Assembly: GCA_029210725.1 (NCBI GenBank)
Contig: JARGFM010000030.1
Coordinates: 1-39,895, forward strand
Direction: 5' to 3'
Source of the DNA: Bacteroidales bacterium
Lineage (GTDB): Bacteria > Bacteroidota > Bacteroidia > Bacteroidales > GCA-2748055
DNA length: 39,895 bases
Below are positions 31,355 through 39,828 of the stretch, in pieces. Below the pieces are notes generated by a model. The model was not told where the DNA came from. It worked only from the letters and a program-made list of their open reading frames with translations, and ran no database searches. Made by a program: the position numbers and the translations under genes. Every line of letters begins with the position of its first letter. Position 1 is the first letter of the stretch.

Positions 31355-31676
31355 TTCTTATATATACAATTTACCAGGAAACTTGTTCAGATTGATGGTG
31401 CATGCTACAGCCGGGATATCAGCAATCAGGGTTTCCACTTCGCTATTTGATAATTTCTTAATGGAAGATATTCCCCCAAAGACTTTAAAAGGACCAGGAC
31501 CCTGCTCCCTGTCATCCTGGCACATACTTCCTTGCAAATATGTCACTTGAATGACCAGGCCCGATCAGCATCCAATTACCTGAAAAAAATGGCAGGCTGC
31601 AATCGGTGTAATAAAAGTATATTTAAGCGCTGAACTTAAGAATAAATCTTTGCAGTTGTTGTCTAAAGAAAGCTAT
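31355..31676. other. Divergent intergenic region (photolyase operon / S33 hydrolase)
   Basis: This 322-base gap between divergent genes should carry both promoters. It includes the doubtful 62-codon minus-strand ORF. On the plus strand TAAATCTTTG (about 31643-31652) is a near-match to a -7 box with two extra bases; no clear element is seen for the minus strand. Confidence 0.4.
31358..31546 (-). CDS. Small hypothetical ORF before the photolyase operon
   Basis: A 62-codon open frame ends 3 bases before the membrane-protein gene. The C-terminal half (KKLSNSEVETLIADIPAVA) is helix-like and looks more protein-like than the N-terminal half. I recognise no family, there is no clear ribosome site, and it may equally be an untranslated leader. 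Confidence 0.25.
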   Translation of the reverse strand: MTYLQGSMCQDDREQGPGPFKVFGGISSIKKLSNSEVETLIADIPAVACTINLNKFPGKLYI

Positions 31677-32771
31677 ATGAAAATCTTTACACCCGTATTG
31701 TTCGCCTATTTATTATTGGGGACTAACTGTAATTCATCCCGAAACAATGATAAGTTTATCGATCAAGAACTGATGATTGAGGTTCCTTCCTCCCAATTGT
31801 ATATCCGGGTGCGGGGAAATCCTGAAAAACCCCTGATTCTGAATTTACACGGCGGTCCGGGGGGTTATTCCGGGATTGATATAAAACTGATGGGGCCGGG
31901 ATTGGAAGGCGAATTCCTGATTGCTTATCTGGATCAGCGGGGATGCGGGAAATCTTTGGGTTGCCAAGATAACTCCATGCTAACGGTAGAACAGTATGTG
32001 GAAGATCTGGATATAGTCATAGATAGCCTTCAAAATCGTTATCATAAACAACAGGTCGGTTTGATGGGAACTTCGTGGGGGGGTATGTATGGGTTTTTAT
32101 ACCTGTTAAAAGACCAGCAAAAAATTTATGCCTACGCCTGCATCGACGGAAAGGTGAACAGCAACTACCAGAACCATTCCCTTATTGAATTAGAAATGAA
32201 GAAAGCCAATGAAATGATGCAGGCCGACATTTCTGAAAAACAGAAAAATGAGCTGGAAAAAATCTTAAAGGAACTGGTACGCATTAAAAACAGCAATTTC
32301 GAAGAATTTCATGCCGATGTAAACTGGATGAAACATGTTGTTCCGCCAAAACTCGGTTTTAACGCCTATTTTGCAGATACGGCCAATATGATCTCATTCC
32401 ATGATGTCATGCAGGACTCTGCCCTGCTTCAGCTCATGCGTTATACCCCTGAAGAATATTCTCAAATAGGAGAAAAAGCAGAAATAGTGAATACCGCATT
32501 CCGAAATACACCTTCCTACAATAATATGAATATCGAGCCTGAACTGAAGAATATAACAACCCCCACACTGGTAATTCAGGGAGATCAGGATTACGTGGTT
32601 GGAACCGGACATGCTGAACTAATCTACCGGGCACTTACGGGCTTATCCCCGGAAAAAAAGGAAATACACATTTTGCCAAATACGGGACATTGCCCGGCCA
32701 TTGAAAGTCCCGGAATGCTGTCTGAAATTTTACTTGCATTTTTCAAAAAGGAAGCTAAATTCAAGGCTTGA
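31677..32771 (+). CDS. S33 family alpha/beta hydrolase (proline iminopeptidase-like), exported
   Basis: A 364-residue alpha/beta hydrolase of the proline iminopeptidase/S33 type. The start at 31677 gives a hydrophobic signal (MKIFTPVLFAYLLLGTNC) that may be a non-canonical lipobox. The oxyanion block LNLHGGPGGYSG lies near residue 58, followed by YLDQRGCGKS (typical of S33 enzymes), the nucleophile elbow GTSWGGMYGF near 136, the acid in VIQGDQDYVVG (about 304) and the catalytic His in NTGHCPAIE (about 337). All catalytic residues are present. The natural substrate may be a peptide with an N-terminal proline or an ester; specificity cannot be read. It is 24 bases upstream of the AraC regulator gene on the same strand, so the two may be co-transcribed. 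Confidence 0.9.
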   Translation: MKIFTPVLFAYLLLGTNCNSSRNNDKFIDQELMIEVPSSQLYIRVRGNPEKPLILNLHGGPGGYSGIDIKLMGPGLEGEFLIAYLDQRGCGKSLGCQDNSMLTVEQYVEDLDIVIDSLQNRYHKQQVGLMGTSWGGMYGFLYLLKDQQKIYAYACIDGKVNSNYQNHSLIELEMKKANEMMQADISEKQKNELEKILKELVRIKNSNFEEFHADVNWMKHVVPPKLGFNAYFADTANMISFHDVMQDSALLQLMRYTPEEYSQIGEKAEIVNTAFRNTPSYNNMNIEPELKNITTPTLVIQGDQDYVVGTGHAELIYRALTGLSPEKKEIHILPNTGHCPAIESPGMLSEILLAFFKKEAKFKA

Positions 32772-32795
32772 TTTAATTCACATCAAGGATGGAGT

Positions 32796-33920
32796 ATGGA
32801 GGTAATTCTCATCAGCGGTATTTTCATGTCATTTTTCATTGTCGTTTTACTCCTGACAAAGAAACAAAAAGCCTTAACTGACAAAATACTGGCGGTCTGG
32901 CTTGCTGTGATCGGTATTCATCTTCTGGGTTATTATTCGAACCAGCTGGGATACTGGGAAAAATATCCACATTTAATAGGGCTTACCGCTCCTGTTCCCC
33001 TGTTTCACGGACCCTTCCTGTACTTATACTGTCTTTACGCATTCAGAGGCGCCCGCAGGATCCGGGTATTGGATTATCTGCATTTTGTGCCCGGGGCTGC
33101 TGCCTATCTGTATATGATGAAATTCTTTCTGTTCTATTCGCCCCGGGAAAAATTGATGGTAGATCAAGGAGTCATAAACGATTACGGGAGCTTCGCCATT
33201 GTTTTGCTGATTGCCATATTGATTTCCGGACTGGGTTATTCCATTCTCTCTCACCGGCTTACGACCAGGTATACACACAAAATTGATAATTACTTTTCCT
33301 ATAACGAAGGGATCAGTCTCCGTTGGCTGCGTTACTGTATAGTAGGCATAGGACTGGTATTCCTGTCAGCAATTATCGTCTATCTGCTGCGCGATGCTTT
33401 TGACATTCCTTTTTCATTCAATCCGGAGTATATCATCTATACGATCCTGATTATCTTCATCTTCTACCTGGGATATTATGGCATTAAACACGAAAACATC
33501 TTTATTAGTCAGCCCCAAACGGCCACTTCGGGAATGGAAGAACAGCAGCCGGGCGAAAAATACAAGAACTCGGGCATGACCAGCGAGCTTGCCGTTGAAC
33601 TGTATGGAAAACTCGTGAAAATCATGGAACACGAGAAACCCTATCTCGAACCAAAATTAAGTCTGTCAAAACTCGCCGAACAAATCGGAGTTTCTCCCAA
33701 TCATCTTTCTCAGGTAATCAACCAGGAGGCAAAAGCTAATTTTCACGATTTTGTGAATAGTTATCGTGTGGAAGAGTTTCTGCAAAGAGCCGAAGATAAC
33801 AGGCATTTTAGCTTTCTGGCCCTGGAATCCGGATTTAATTCCAAATCATCCTTCAATTATATATTCAAAAAGCAAAAAGGGCAGTCTCCTTCCCGATACT
33901 TATCGAAAAAGGAACCATAA
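32796..33920 (+). CDS. AraC family regulator with multi-pass membrane N-terminus
   Basis: A 374-residue membrane-bound transcription regulator. The N-terminal half has about seven hydrophobic segments (starting ILISGIFMSFFIVVLLL; the last IIYTILIIFIFYLGYYGI), followed by a linker and a C-terminal AraC/XylS DNA-binding domain (about 275-374). The first helix-turn-helix is LSLSKLAEQIGVSPNHLSQV, and the second contains FLALESGFNSKSSFNYIFKK and the closing GQSPSRYL. This architecture is common in Bacteroidota and is expected to sense a signal at the membrane. Downstream lies a CPBP protease gene preceded by direct repeats and a palindrome, which are candidate binding sites. The ligand is unknown. 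Confidence 0.93.
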   Translation: MEVILISGIFMSFFIVVLLLTKKQKALTDKILAVWLAVIGIHLLGYYSNQLGYWEKYPHLIGLTAPVPLFHGPFLYLYCLYAFRGARRIRVLDYLHFVPGAAAYLYMMKFFLFYSPREKLMVDQGVINDYGSFAIVLLIAILISGLGYSILSHRLTTRYTHKIDNYFSYNEGISLRWLRYCIVGIGLVFLSAIIVYLLRDAFDIPFSFNPEYIIYTILIIFIFYLGYYGIKHENIFISQPQTATSGMEEQQPGEKYKNSGMTSELAVELYGKLVKIMEHEKPYLEPKLSLSKLAEQIGVSPNHLSQVINQEAKANFHDFVNSYRVEEFLQRAEDNRHFSFLALESGFNSKSSFNYIFKKQKGQSPSRYLSKKEP

Positions 33921-34003
33921 GCATAAGATTTCAAGGGATATTTTCTTCTTATCCCATCTCCAGAAATTTCATTAAACCCTAATTATCAGGCACTAAGGAG
34001 TGC

Positions 34004-34050
34004 AAATCTACAGGATTGGCCCTGTTCATGGTTCAAACCTGTAAGATTGG
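34004..34050 (+). promoter_or_regulatory. Direct repeats, candidate AraC-type operator
   Basis: AAATCTACAGGATTGG (34004-34019) and AAACCTGTAAGATTGG (34035-34050) match at 12 of 16 bases and start 31 bases apart, close to three helical turns. They lie in the gap between the AraC regulator gene and the CPBP gene. AraC-family proteins bind direct repeats, so autoregulation or control of the downstream genes is possible. Confidence 0.4.
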
Positions 34051-34084
34051 GCGATTGCCCTGCTGATTTGATATTCTTTTGCAA

Positions 34085-34098
34085 GAGAAATGTTTCTC
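34085..34098 (+). promoter_or_regulatory. Palindrome before the CPBP protease start
   Basis: GAGAAA-TG-TTTCTC is a perfect 6-bp dyad whose end lies 13 bases before the ATG at 34112. It could be an operator or a small hairpin over the ribosome-binding region. Confidence 0.4.
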
Positions 34099-34111
34099 AT
34101 AATTAAAAATC

Positions 34112-34957
34112 ATGAAAACGTTGGAGCAAGACAATCAAATTATCAAAAAGTACCAGAGACCTTTCACTTTCTATTTCCTGTGTACAGCCATTCCCTGGTC
34201 TTTATGGTTCTTAAGTGGTTATTTAAGTCACCGTGAACCTTTTACAAAGACAATCGAATGGGCTACCGGAATAACAAGTATTACGGGATTACTCGCACCC
34301 GCGGTCATAGCACTCCTTTTTATGTTCTCTCGTAAGGAACTCCGGACTGACTTCTTAGGGCGTATTTTCAATTTTAAAAAGATAAAACCTGAATACCTTC
34401 TGATCACCTGCTTCCTGATGCTCATCAGCATTCTTTCTGCTCAGGCCATTTCGCTGATATTCGGTTATCCCCTGGAGCAGTTTTCATTCAGAGGTTCCTT
34501 TACCTTTTCGTCCTCCCTTTTCCCTGTTTGGTTTTTACTATTGGCTGCACCGGTTCTTGAAGAACTGGCCTGGCACTCCTACGGAACGGACAGCCTTGTT
34601 TCGCGTTTCAACCTGTTCACTGCTTCATTGATATTTGCCATATTCTGGGGACTTTGGCACCTGCCCTTATCCACCATTAATGGATATTATCACAGCAACC
34701 TGGTAGAATCAGGGATGATTTATTCCATTAATTTTCTGGTCAGCATGATCCCCTTTGTCATTATCATGAACTGGATATACTATAAAACCCGGCGAAATAT
34801 TCTGCTGACCATCGTATTTCATATTACTGCCGTGTTCTTTAATGAAATTTTCCTGACCCACCCCATGAGCAAAGTGATTCAGACCGGCTTGCTGCTATTC
34901 GTATCTGTGTATCTGATTGTGAAAGACAAAGAACTATTTTTTAAGCGAATCGAATAA
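34112..34957 (+). CDS. CPBP family intramembrane metalloprotease
   Basis: A 281-residue polytopic membrane protein of the CPBP (Abi/CaaX-protease-like) family, with about eight hydrophobic segments. The catalytic motif region reads APVLEELAWHSYGTDSL (about residue 150): the two Glu are present, but the usual Arg of EExxxR is His. The second motif is FWGLWHLPLS (about 183) with the expected His, and the third VFHITAVFFNEIF (about 238) with His and Asn. Family members cleave prenylated proteins or act in bacteriocin maturation or immunity; here the substrate is unknown. It follows an AraC regulator and precedes a DUF6544 lipoprotein by 21 bases. Confidence 0.88.
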   Translation: MKTLEQDNQIIKKYQRPFTFYFLCTAIPWSLWFLSGYLSHREPFTKTIEWATGITSITGLLAPAVIALLFMFSRKELRTDFLGRIFNFKKIKPEYLLITCFLMLISILSAQAISLIFGYPLEQFSFRGSFTFSSSLFPVWFLLLAAPVLEELAWHSYGTDSLVSRFNLFTASLIFAIFWGLWHLPLSTINGYYHSNLVESGMIYSINFLVSMIPFVIIMNWIYYKTRRNILLTIVFHITAVFFNEIFLTHPMSKVIQTGLLLFVSVYLIVKDKELFFKRIE

Positions 34958-34978
34958 TTCTTATCAAATCCCCTTGCC

Positions 34979-35764
34979 ATGATATTCACAAAAAAAACCT
35001 TACTGATGCTTACATTGCCCTGTTTGATGAGCTGCACGAAACTGGATCCCCTGTTCGACAGCGCCATCCCCTATGAGAACCGCACCTACAATGCAGAAAC
35101 CATCGCGGACCTGCCTGCGCCCGTCCGGCGCTATTTCAGCTATGCCCTGGTCGACGGACAGAAGTATATCAACTACCTCCGCCTGAAGCATTCCGGAACC
35201 TTCAAAACAGACAGGGACAAAAAATGGATGGATATTGAGGGGGAGCAATACTTCATTGCCAATCCCCCGGGCTTTCTCTGGATCGGGAAAACCAGCTCTT
35301 TCAAAGCCAAAGACAGTTATGTGGAGGGCGAAGGCAATTTGTCGGTATACCTTTTCGGACTGGTGAGAATCTTGAAAGAAGAAGGGGAAAAGGTCAACCA
35401 GGCTGAACTCCTGCGCTGGCTGGGAGAAAGTGTCTGGATGCCCACCAATTTCCTGCCCGACGAGCGTAAAACATGGTCGTCCTTGGACGATCATTCCGCC
35501 ATGCTTACCTTCACCTATGAGGGCCTTACGGTCTATTACATCATAACTTTCGACGACGAAGGGCGCATTGTCAGCCTGGAAACGGAGCGGTATATGGGAG
35601 ACAGGCTGGTACGCTGGAAGGGGGAGGTCAGCAACTATGTATGTCGGGACGGAATGATGGTGCCGGCCGACATCGAAGCCAGCTGGATGCTGGAGGATGG
35701 CAAATATCCCTATGCCCGTTTTCACGTGGAAGAATTTGAATACGACCATCCGGAAAAGTATTAA
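34979..35764 (+). CDS. DUF6544 family lipoprotein
   Basis: A 261-residue protein with a lipoprotein-type signal (MIFTKKTLLMLTLPCLMSC). The DUF6544 family start ADLPAPVRRYFSYAL is near residue 43, followed by the expected beta-rich core: HSGTFKTDRDKKWMDIEGEQ, ANPPGFLWIGKT, VYLFGLVRIL, LLRWLGESVWMPTNFLP and a C-terminal RFHVEEFEYDHPE. The family function is unknown. The gene is 21 bases downstream of the CPBP gene, and their codons are on the same strand, so co-transcription is likely. The GC content is a little higher than that of the CPBP gene just upstream, which is AT-richer, hinting at different histories. Confidence 0.8.
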   Translation: MIFTKKTLLMLTLPCLMSCTKLDPLFDSAIPYENRTYNAETIADLPAPVRRYFSYALVDGQKYINYLRLKHSGTFKTDRDKKWMDIEGEQYFIANPPGFLWIGKTSSFKAKDSYVEGEGNLSVYLFGLVRILKEEGEKVNQAELLRWLGESVWMPTNFLPDERKTWSSLDDHSAMLTFTYEGLTVYYIITFDDEGRIVSLETERYMGDRLVRWKGEVSNYVCRDGMMVPADIEASWMLEDGKYPYARFHVEEFEYDHPEKY

Positions 35765-35772
35765 ACCGCTAA

Positions 35773-35943
35773 ATGGAAAAAACCATGTTCAGACCATTCC
35801 GCTTAACCGCCATATGTTCCCTGTTCGCATGCTGCAGCCTGGCATATGCAACTTCGAAACGAAACAGCCACAAAGCTGAATATTCTATGAAGATTGTGTG
35901 CAGGAAAAGCAAGCCCGGTTCCTTTTGTCAGTTACAAAATTGA
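35773..35943 (+). CDS. Small secreted cysteine-containing peptide ORF (56 residues)
   Basis: A short frame 8 bases after the DUF6544 stop. It encodes a good signal sequence (MFRPFRLTAICSLFACCSLA, then YA) and a very basic tail of about 30 residues with two Cys (KIVCRKSKPGSFCQLQ). I recognise no family. The position directly behind a CPBP protease and a lipoprotein gene, and ahead of a hydrolase and a permease gene, is suggestive of a processed peptide. It could also be a remnant of a longer gene, or chance; no strong ribosome site is visible, although AAATGG with a weak purine run lies at the start. Confidence 0.4.
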   Translation: MEKTMFRPFRLTAICSLFACCSLAYATSKRNSHKAEYSMKIVCRKSKPGSFCQLQN

Positions 35944-36036
35944 GTTCTGATCGTCCATAAGTAGAGTGAAAACCATCAGGGGACTTCTGTGGCTCATTCC
36001 ATTATCAACAATTACTGACCATTATTGAATACAAAC

Positions 36037-37008
36037 ATGAAAAAATCGATCATAAGCCTGCTATTAATAGTGCTAATAACAGCCTGCAAAAGCTCCTATC
36101 AGGGGGAGCTGCTGTTTATCGAGCCTGGCGAAGGCGATTCGTTCCGGTATCCCTATTTTCTGTTCATCCCGGATCAAGTTCCGGCCGGACAAAAGAGTTT
36201 TGTCATTGTGGAACCCAATAATTCAGGATTTGCAGACGATGACCTTCAAAAACATATTGAAAAGGCTGAAAGAATTGCAAGCCTGGATTTCTATCCGGGA
36301 AATTATGTGGCTCAAAACCTGAAATACCCGCTTCTGGTACCCGTCTTTCCACGCCAGAAATCTCAGTGGAAGATATATACCCATGCCCTGGACAGAGATG
36401 TGATTATTCAAAAAGACAAGCCGCTGGAACGATTAGATGAACAGCTCCTGGGAATGTTTAAAAATGCCCGCCACAAATTGAAGGCTATTCACATTGAAAC
36501 AGAGGAGCGTTTTCTTATGACCGGATTCTCGGCTTCAGGAACCTTCGCAAACAGATTTACTCTCCTTCATCCTGATAAGGTTTTTGCGGTAGCCGGGGGA
36601 GGACTCAATGGCCTGTTGATGCTTCCTGTGGATACTTTGTTGGGAAAGGAAATCAGTTACCCTCTGGGCACCCATGATTTTTTTGACCTGACAGGAAAGG
36701 AATTTCAGAAGGAGCTGTTTCTTCAAACTCCCCAGTTCTATTATATGGGCGAGCTGGATGATAATGATGCGGTTCCTTACGATGATGCCTTCGATCAGGA
36801 TGAAAGGGAATTGATCTACGAATTGCTGGGCAGGGAGATGCTGCCCCACCGGTGGAATCGCTGTGAGCTCATCTATATGCATGAAGGGGTCAATGCCCGG
36901 ATCAGGACTTATGAAAACACGGGGCATGAGATTCCGGAGAATGTGAAACAGGAAATAGTCGAATTCTTCCAAAGGAACATCCAGGAAGGAATAAACATGC
37001 ACCAATGA
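36037..37008 (+). CDS. Putative alpha/beta hydrolase lipoprotein
   Basis: A 323-residue exported lipoprotein (MKKSIISLLLIVLITAC) with an alpha/beta hydrolase layout. The nucleophile elbow is MTGFSASGTFANRF (GxSxxG) near residue 165, the likely acid lies in YMGELDDNDAVPYDD (about 238), and the His in ENTGHEIPEN (about 301). An early strand FVIVEPNNSGF and LLVPVFPRQ resemble PHB-depolymerase or esterase-like folds. The substrate is unknown. A TTG at 36025 would add four residues; ATG 36037 is preferred as it begins the signal peptide. Its stop overlaps the ATG of the permease gene by four bases (ATGA), so the two are probably translationally coupled. Confidence 0.85.
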   Translation: MKKSIISLLLIVLITACKSSYQGELLFIEPGEGDSFRYPYFLFIPDQVPAGQKSFVIVEPNNSGFADDDLQKHIEKAERIASLDFYPGNYVAQNLKYPLLVPVFPRQKSQWKIYTHALDRDVIIQKDKPLERLDEQLLGMFKNARHKLKAIHIETEERFLMTGFSASGTFANRFTLLHPDKVFAVAGGGLNGLLMLPVDTLLGKEISYPLGTHDFFDLTGKEFQKELFLQTPQFYYMGELDDNDAVPYDDAFDQDERELIYELLGREMLPHRWNRCELIYMHEGVNARIRTYENTGHEIPENVKQEIVEFFQRNIQEGINMHQ

Positions 37009-39437
37009 CCAAATCAACTACCATGTTCAGAAAAAACCTTCAGATTGCATTTCATATAATGATCAGGCAAAAAGGCTACTCGCTGATCAACATTTTTGGC
37101 CTGGCGGTGGGCCTCGCCAGTTGCATTTTCATCCTGTTATGGATACAGGACGAACTGTCCTTTGATAAATTCCATGAAAAAGCAGACAGGATCTGCCTGG
37201 TAGGTTTGGATGCAAAGCTTGGAAACCAGGAGTTTAAAGGAGGGGCCAGTCCGCCTCCCATGGCCGATGCTCTCAGGGAGGGATTTACAGGGATTGAAAG
37301 TGCTGCCAGGCTGTATAAAACTCCCGACAGGCTTGTTAAATATGAAAACAGGATTTTTACCGAAGACAACTTCTATTATACAGATTCCACATTTTTCCAT
37401 ATTTTCTCCTTTCCTCTGCTTCAAGGTGATCCTGAATCGGCCCTCGATGAGCCCTATTCTGTAGTGATTACCCGGGAAATGAAAGAAAAGTATTTCGGAG
37501 ACAGGGAAGCGCTGGGTGAGGTGCTCCGGATCGGCGGCAGCCAGGATTACCAAATAACCGGCATTTGTGAGAATGTATCCCGGCAGTCTCATTTCCGCTT
37601 TGATTTTCTCACTCCGTTTTCTTCTTTAACAGAGACCGACCATTTTAACTGGGGGAGCAATTTTGTCGGAACCTACGTTTTGCTTCATGAAAAATCATCT
37701 GCGGAAGAAATAAACAGACAGTTCCCAAAACTTCTGGAAAAGCATTTTGGGCCCATTATTCAAGCAGCAATGAATATAAGTCTCCAGGAATTTTATGAGG
37801 CGGGCAACAGGTATTCCTATTTTCTGGAACCCCTGGTGGATATTCATTTGCGTTCAAGCATGACCATGAAACCTGAAGGAAGTTCAGATATTATTTATGT
37901 TTATGTGCTATCTCTCATCGCTTTATTCATATTGATCATCGCCTGCATCAATTTTATAAATTTAAGCACTGCACGCTCCGCCTTGCGGGCAAAGGAAGTA
38001 GGGATTAAAAAAGTGCTGGGCTCCGGGCGCCGGCAGTTAATTTCCCAGTTTCTGGTCGAATCAGTGATTCTCTGCTTCATCTCTATGCTTGTTGCGATTC
38101 TTCTGGTTGAATTACTGCTGCCCTCCTTCAACCAGCTGACAGAGAAAAATCTTGATCTGGGATTACTGTCAAATCCGCTGATTCTTCCTGCATTAATATT
38201 GCTTAGTCTGTTTACCGGTTTTGCAGCGGGCAGTTATGCGGCTTTCTTTCAATCGTCGGTGGATATTATTTCTGTCCTGAAGGGGGCATTTTCCCATAAG
38301 ATGAGATCGGGACTGATCAGAAACCTGCTGGTTTTTTTCCAGTTTTCCATTTCTATTGCCCTGATTATCTGCACTCTTACTGTTATTAACCAGATTCGGT
38401 TTGTTCAGAATATGGATACGGGATTCGATAAAGAGCAGATTATTGTAATCGAGCGATTTGACGTCCTGGGATCACAACAACTGGTATACAAAGAGGAGGC
38501 TCTCCGATATTCTGAAATTCTCGCAGCCAGTATCACAGAAAACGTGCCTGGAGGTGATTTTTCCGGGAACGGTATCCTGGTTGACGGAAGCAAGTCGACG
38601 GATATTCATATACTTAATAGATTCTATGCGGATTACGACCTTCCGGAAACCCTGGGCATATCCATGGCTGAAGGAAGATTCTTCTCCAAAGAGAATGCTA
38701 CTGATTCAACAGCCATCATTGTAAATCAGGAAGCGGTCAGGTCCATGGACCTGGCCGATCCCCTCAACAAGTATCTTTTAGAACCATCGGTTCATGAAGT
38801 AAAAAAACCGGTCATAGGTATCGTGAAGGACTTTAATTTCCAATCTGCACATAAGCCCATTCAACCCATGGCGATAGAACTACGCGAAAATTCTGACCCG
38901 GGGCAGTTTCTTGTATTGCGCATCCAGGCTGAAAACAAGCAGGAAATTATTTCCCGCCTGAGCATCCTGTGGGACAAACTGTCGACCGATCAACCCTTTG
39001 AATACTTTTTTCTGGATGAAGAATTTGACAGGGCTTACCGGCAGGAAACAAAGCTCAGATCCGTGTATCTTATCTTTTCAATACTTGCCATTCTTATTGC
39101 ATGCCTTGGCCTATACGGACTGGCATCATTTACCACTGAAAGAAAAACCAAAAACATAGGCATACGCAAAGCCATGGGGGCTTCAACCAAAGGGATCATT
39201 GCCCGGCTAAGCCTTGAATTCAATAAATGGGTCCTGATCTCCAATTTAATTGCCTGGCCTGCTGCCTATTTCCTGATGAAGAACTGGCTGGAGAATTTTG
39301 CCTTCCGGATTTCGCTTGGCTTGTGGCCCTTCCTGCTGGCAGCCCTCTTTGCGTTAATGATTGCTTCACTGACTGTTCTGTACCAGGCCTACAGGGCCTC
39401 CCTGAAAAATCCGATTGAAAGCCTGAGATTTGAATAA
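37005..39437 (+). CDS. FtsX-type ABC transporter permease
   Basis: An 810-residue FtsX/MacB-type permease with the Bacteroidota layout. An N-terminal membrane segment (GYSLINIFGLAVGLASCIFI) is followed by a periplasmic MacB_PCD-like domain (about 70-280), three membrane helices (from VYVLSLIALFILIIACINFI), another helix pair and periplasmic domain (SFKPIQP-like region, about 475-660), and a final FtsX domain (from LRSVYLIFSILAILIACLGL, including KNIGIRKAMGASTKGI). The second coupling motif KEVGIKKVLGSGRRQLI is also present. Such proteins need an ATPase, which is not encoded here. The ATG at 37005 overlaps the hydrolase stop; an alternative start is ATG 37023 (MFRKNLQIAF), closer to the usual family N-terminus. 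Confidence 0.94.
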   Translation: MTKSTTMFRKNLQIAFHIMIRQKGYSLINIFGLAVGLASCIFILLWIQDELSFDKFHEKADRICLVGLDAKLGNQEFKGGASPPPMADALREGFTGIESAARLYKTPDRLVKYENRIFTEDNFYYTDSTFFHIFSFPLLQGDPESALDEPYSVVITREMKEKYFGDREALGEVLRIGGSQDYQITGICENVSRQSHFRFDFLTPFSSLTETDHFNWGSNFVGTYVLLHEKSSAEEINRQFPKLLEKHFGPIIQAAMNISLQEFYEAGNRYSYFLEPLVDIHLRSSMTMKPEGSSDIIYVYVLSLIALFILIIACINFINLSTARSALRAKEVGIKKVLGSGRRQLISQFLVESVILCFISMLVAILLVELLLPSFNQLTEKNLDLGLLSNPLILPALILLSLFTGFAAGSYAAFFQSSVDIISVLKGAFSHKMRSGLIRNLLVFFQFSISIALIICTLTVINQIRFVQNMDTGFDKEQIIVIERFDVLGSQQLVYKEEALRYSEILAASITENVPGGDFSGNGILVDGSKSTDIHILNRFYADYDLPETLGISMAEGRFFSKENATDSTAIIVNQEAVRSMDLADPLNKYLLEPSVHEVKKPVIGIVKDFNFQSAHKPIQPMAIELRENSDPGQFLVLRIQAENKQEIISRLSILWDKLSTDQPFEYFFLDEEFDRAYRQETKLRSVYLIFSILAILIACLGLYGLASFTTERKTKNIGIRKAMGASTKGIIARLSLEFNKWVLISNLIAWPAAYFLMKNWLENFAFRISLGLWPFLLAALFALMIASLTVLYQAYRASLKNPIESLRFE

Positions 39438-39828
39438 AACGTGAATCCTCAAAATCCAAAATAAAACCCCCGACATGAACCGGGGCCATAATTACTTTGT
39501 TGTCTGTCCCCAGCTCATGGATTTTCAAGGCATAATTTCAAACATCCCCTCATAATGTGTGAATGATACAACTTATAACTGTATTTGTGTAACACATACC
39601 CGGAAATATGAACTTAACTTTCTGGTCATGTAAAGTATTACAGATACAGCCTTGAAAAACAAACAACCTGTATGGAATGCCTTGAATCTTATCGCCACTT
39701 TGGCAGGGACTGATTAGTTATGAATTGGTTAGTATCACCTCAACTTTTGTCAGATATTTATTTACTAAAGTTTCGCAGTTCTCTTAAATGTTGAAAACTA
39801 ACAAGATATAGAAGAAAAAGGCTATAGT
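39438..39828. other. AT-rich region downstream of the permease
   Basis: This 391-base region holds a 5-bp CCCCG/CGGGG hairpin at 39468-39485 shortly after the permease stop and is otherwise AT-rich. I find no convincing gene, promoter or RNA in it. Confidence 0.5.
39468..39485 (+). terminator. Weak hairpin downstream of the permease gene
   Basis: CCCCG pairs with CGGGG across an 8-base loop, 30 bases past the stop of the permease gene. No T-tract follows immediately, so the terminator call is tentative. Confidence 0.35.

Noticed and set aside
33990-34075. tRNA-like segment with GGTTCAAACC
   Set aside because: No acceptor, D or anticodon stem can be formed around it; the T-arm resemblance is isolated.
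35000-35749. 249-codon minus-strand open frame
   Set aside because: It is antisense to the DUF6544 gene, which has a signal peptide and family motifs.
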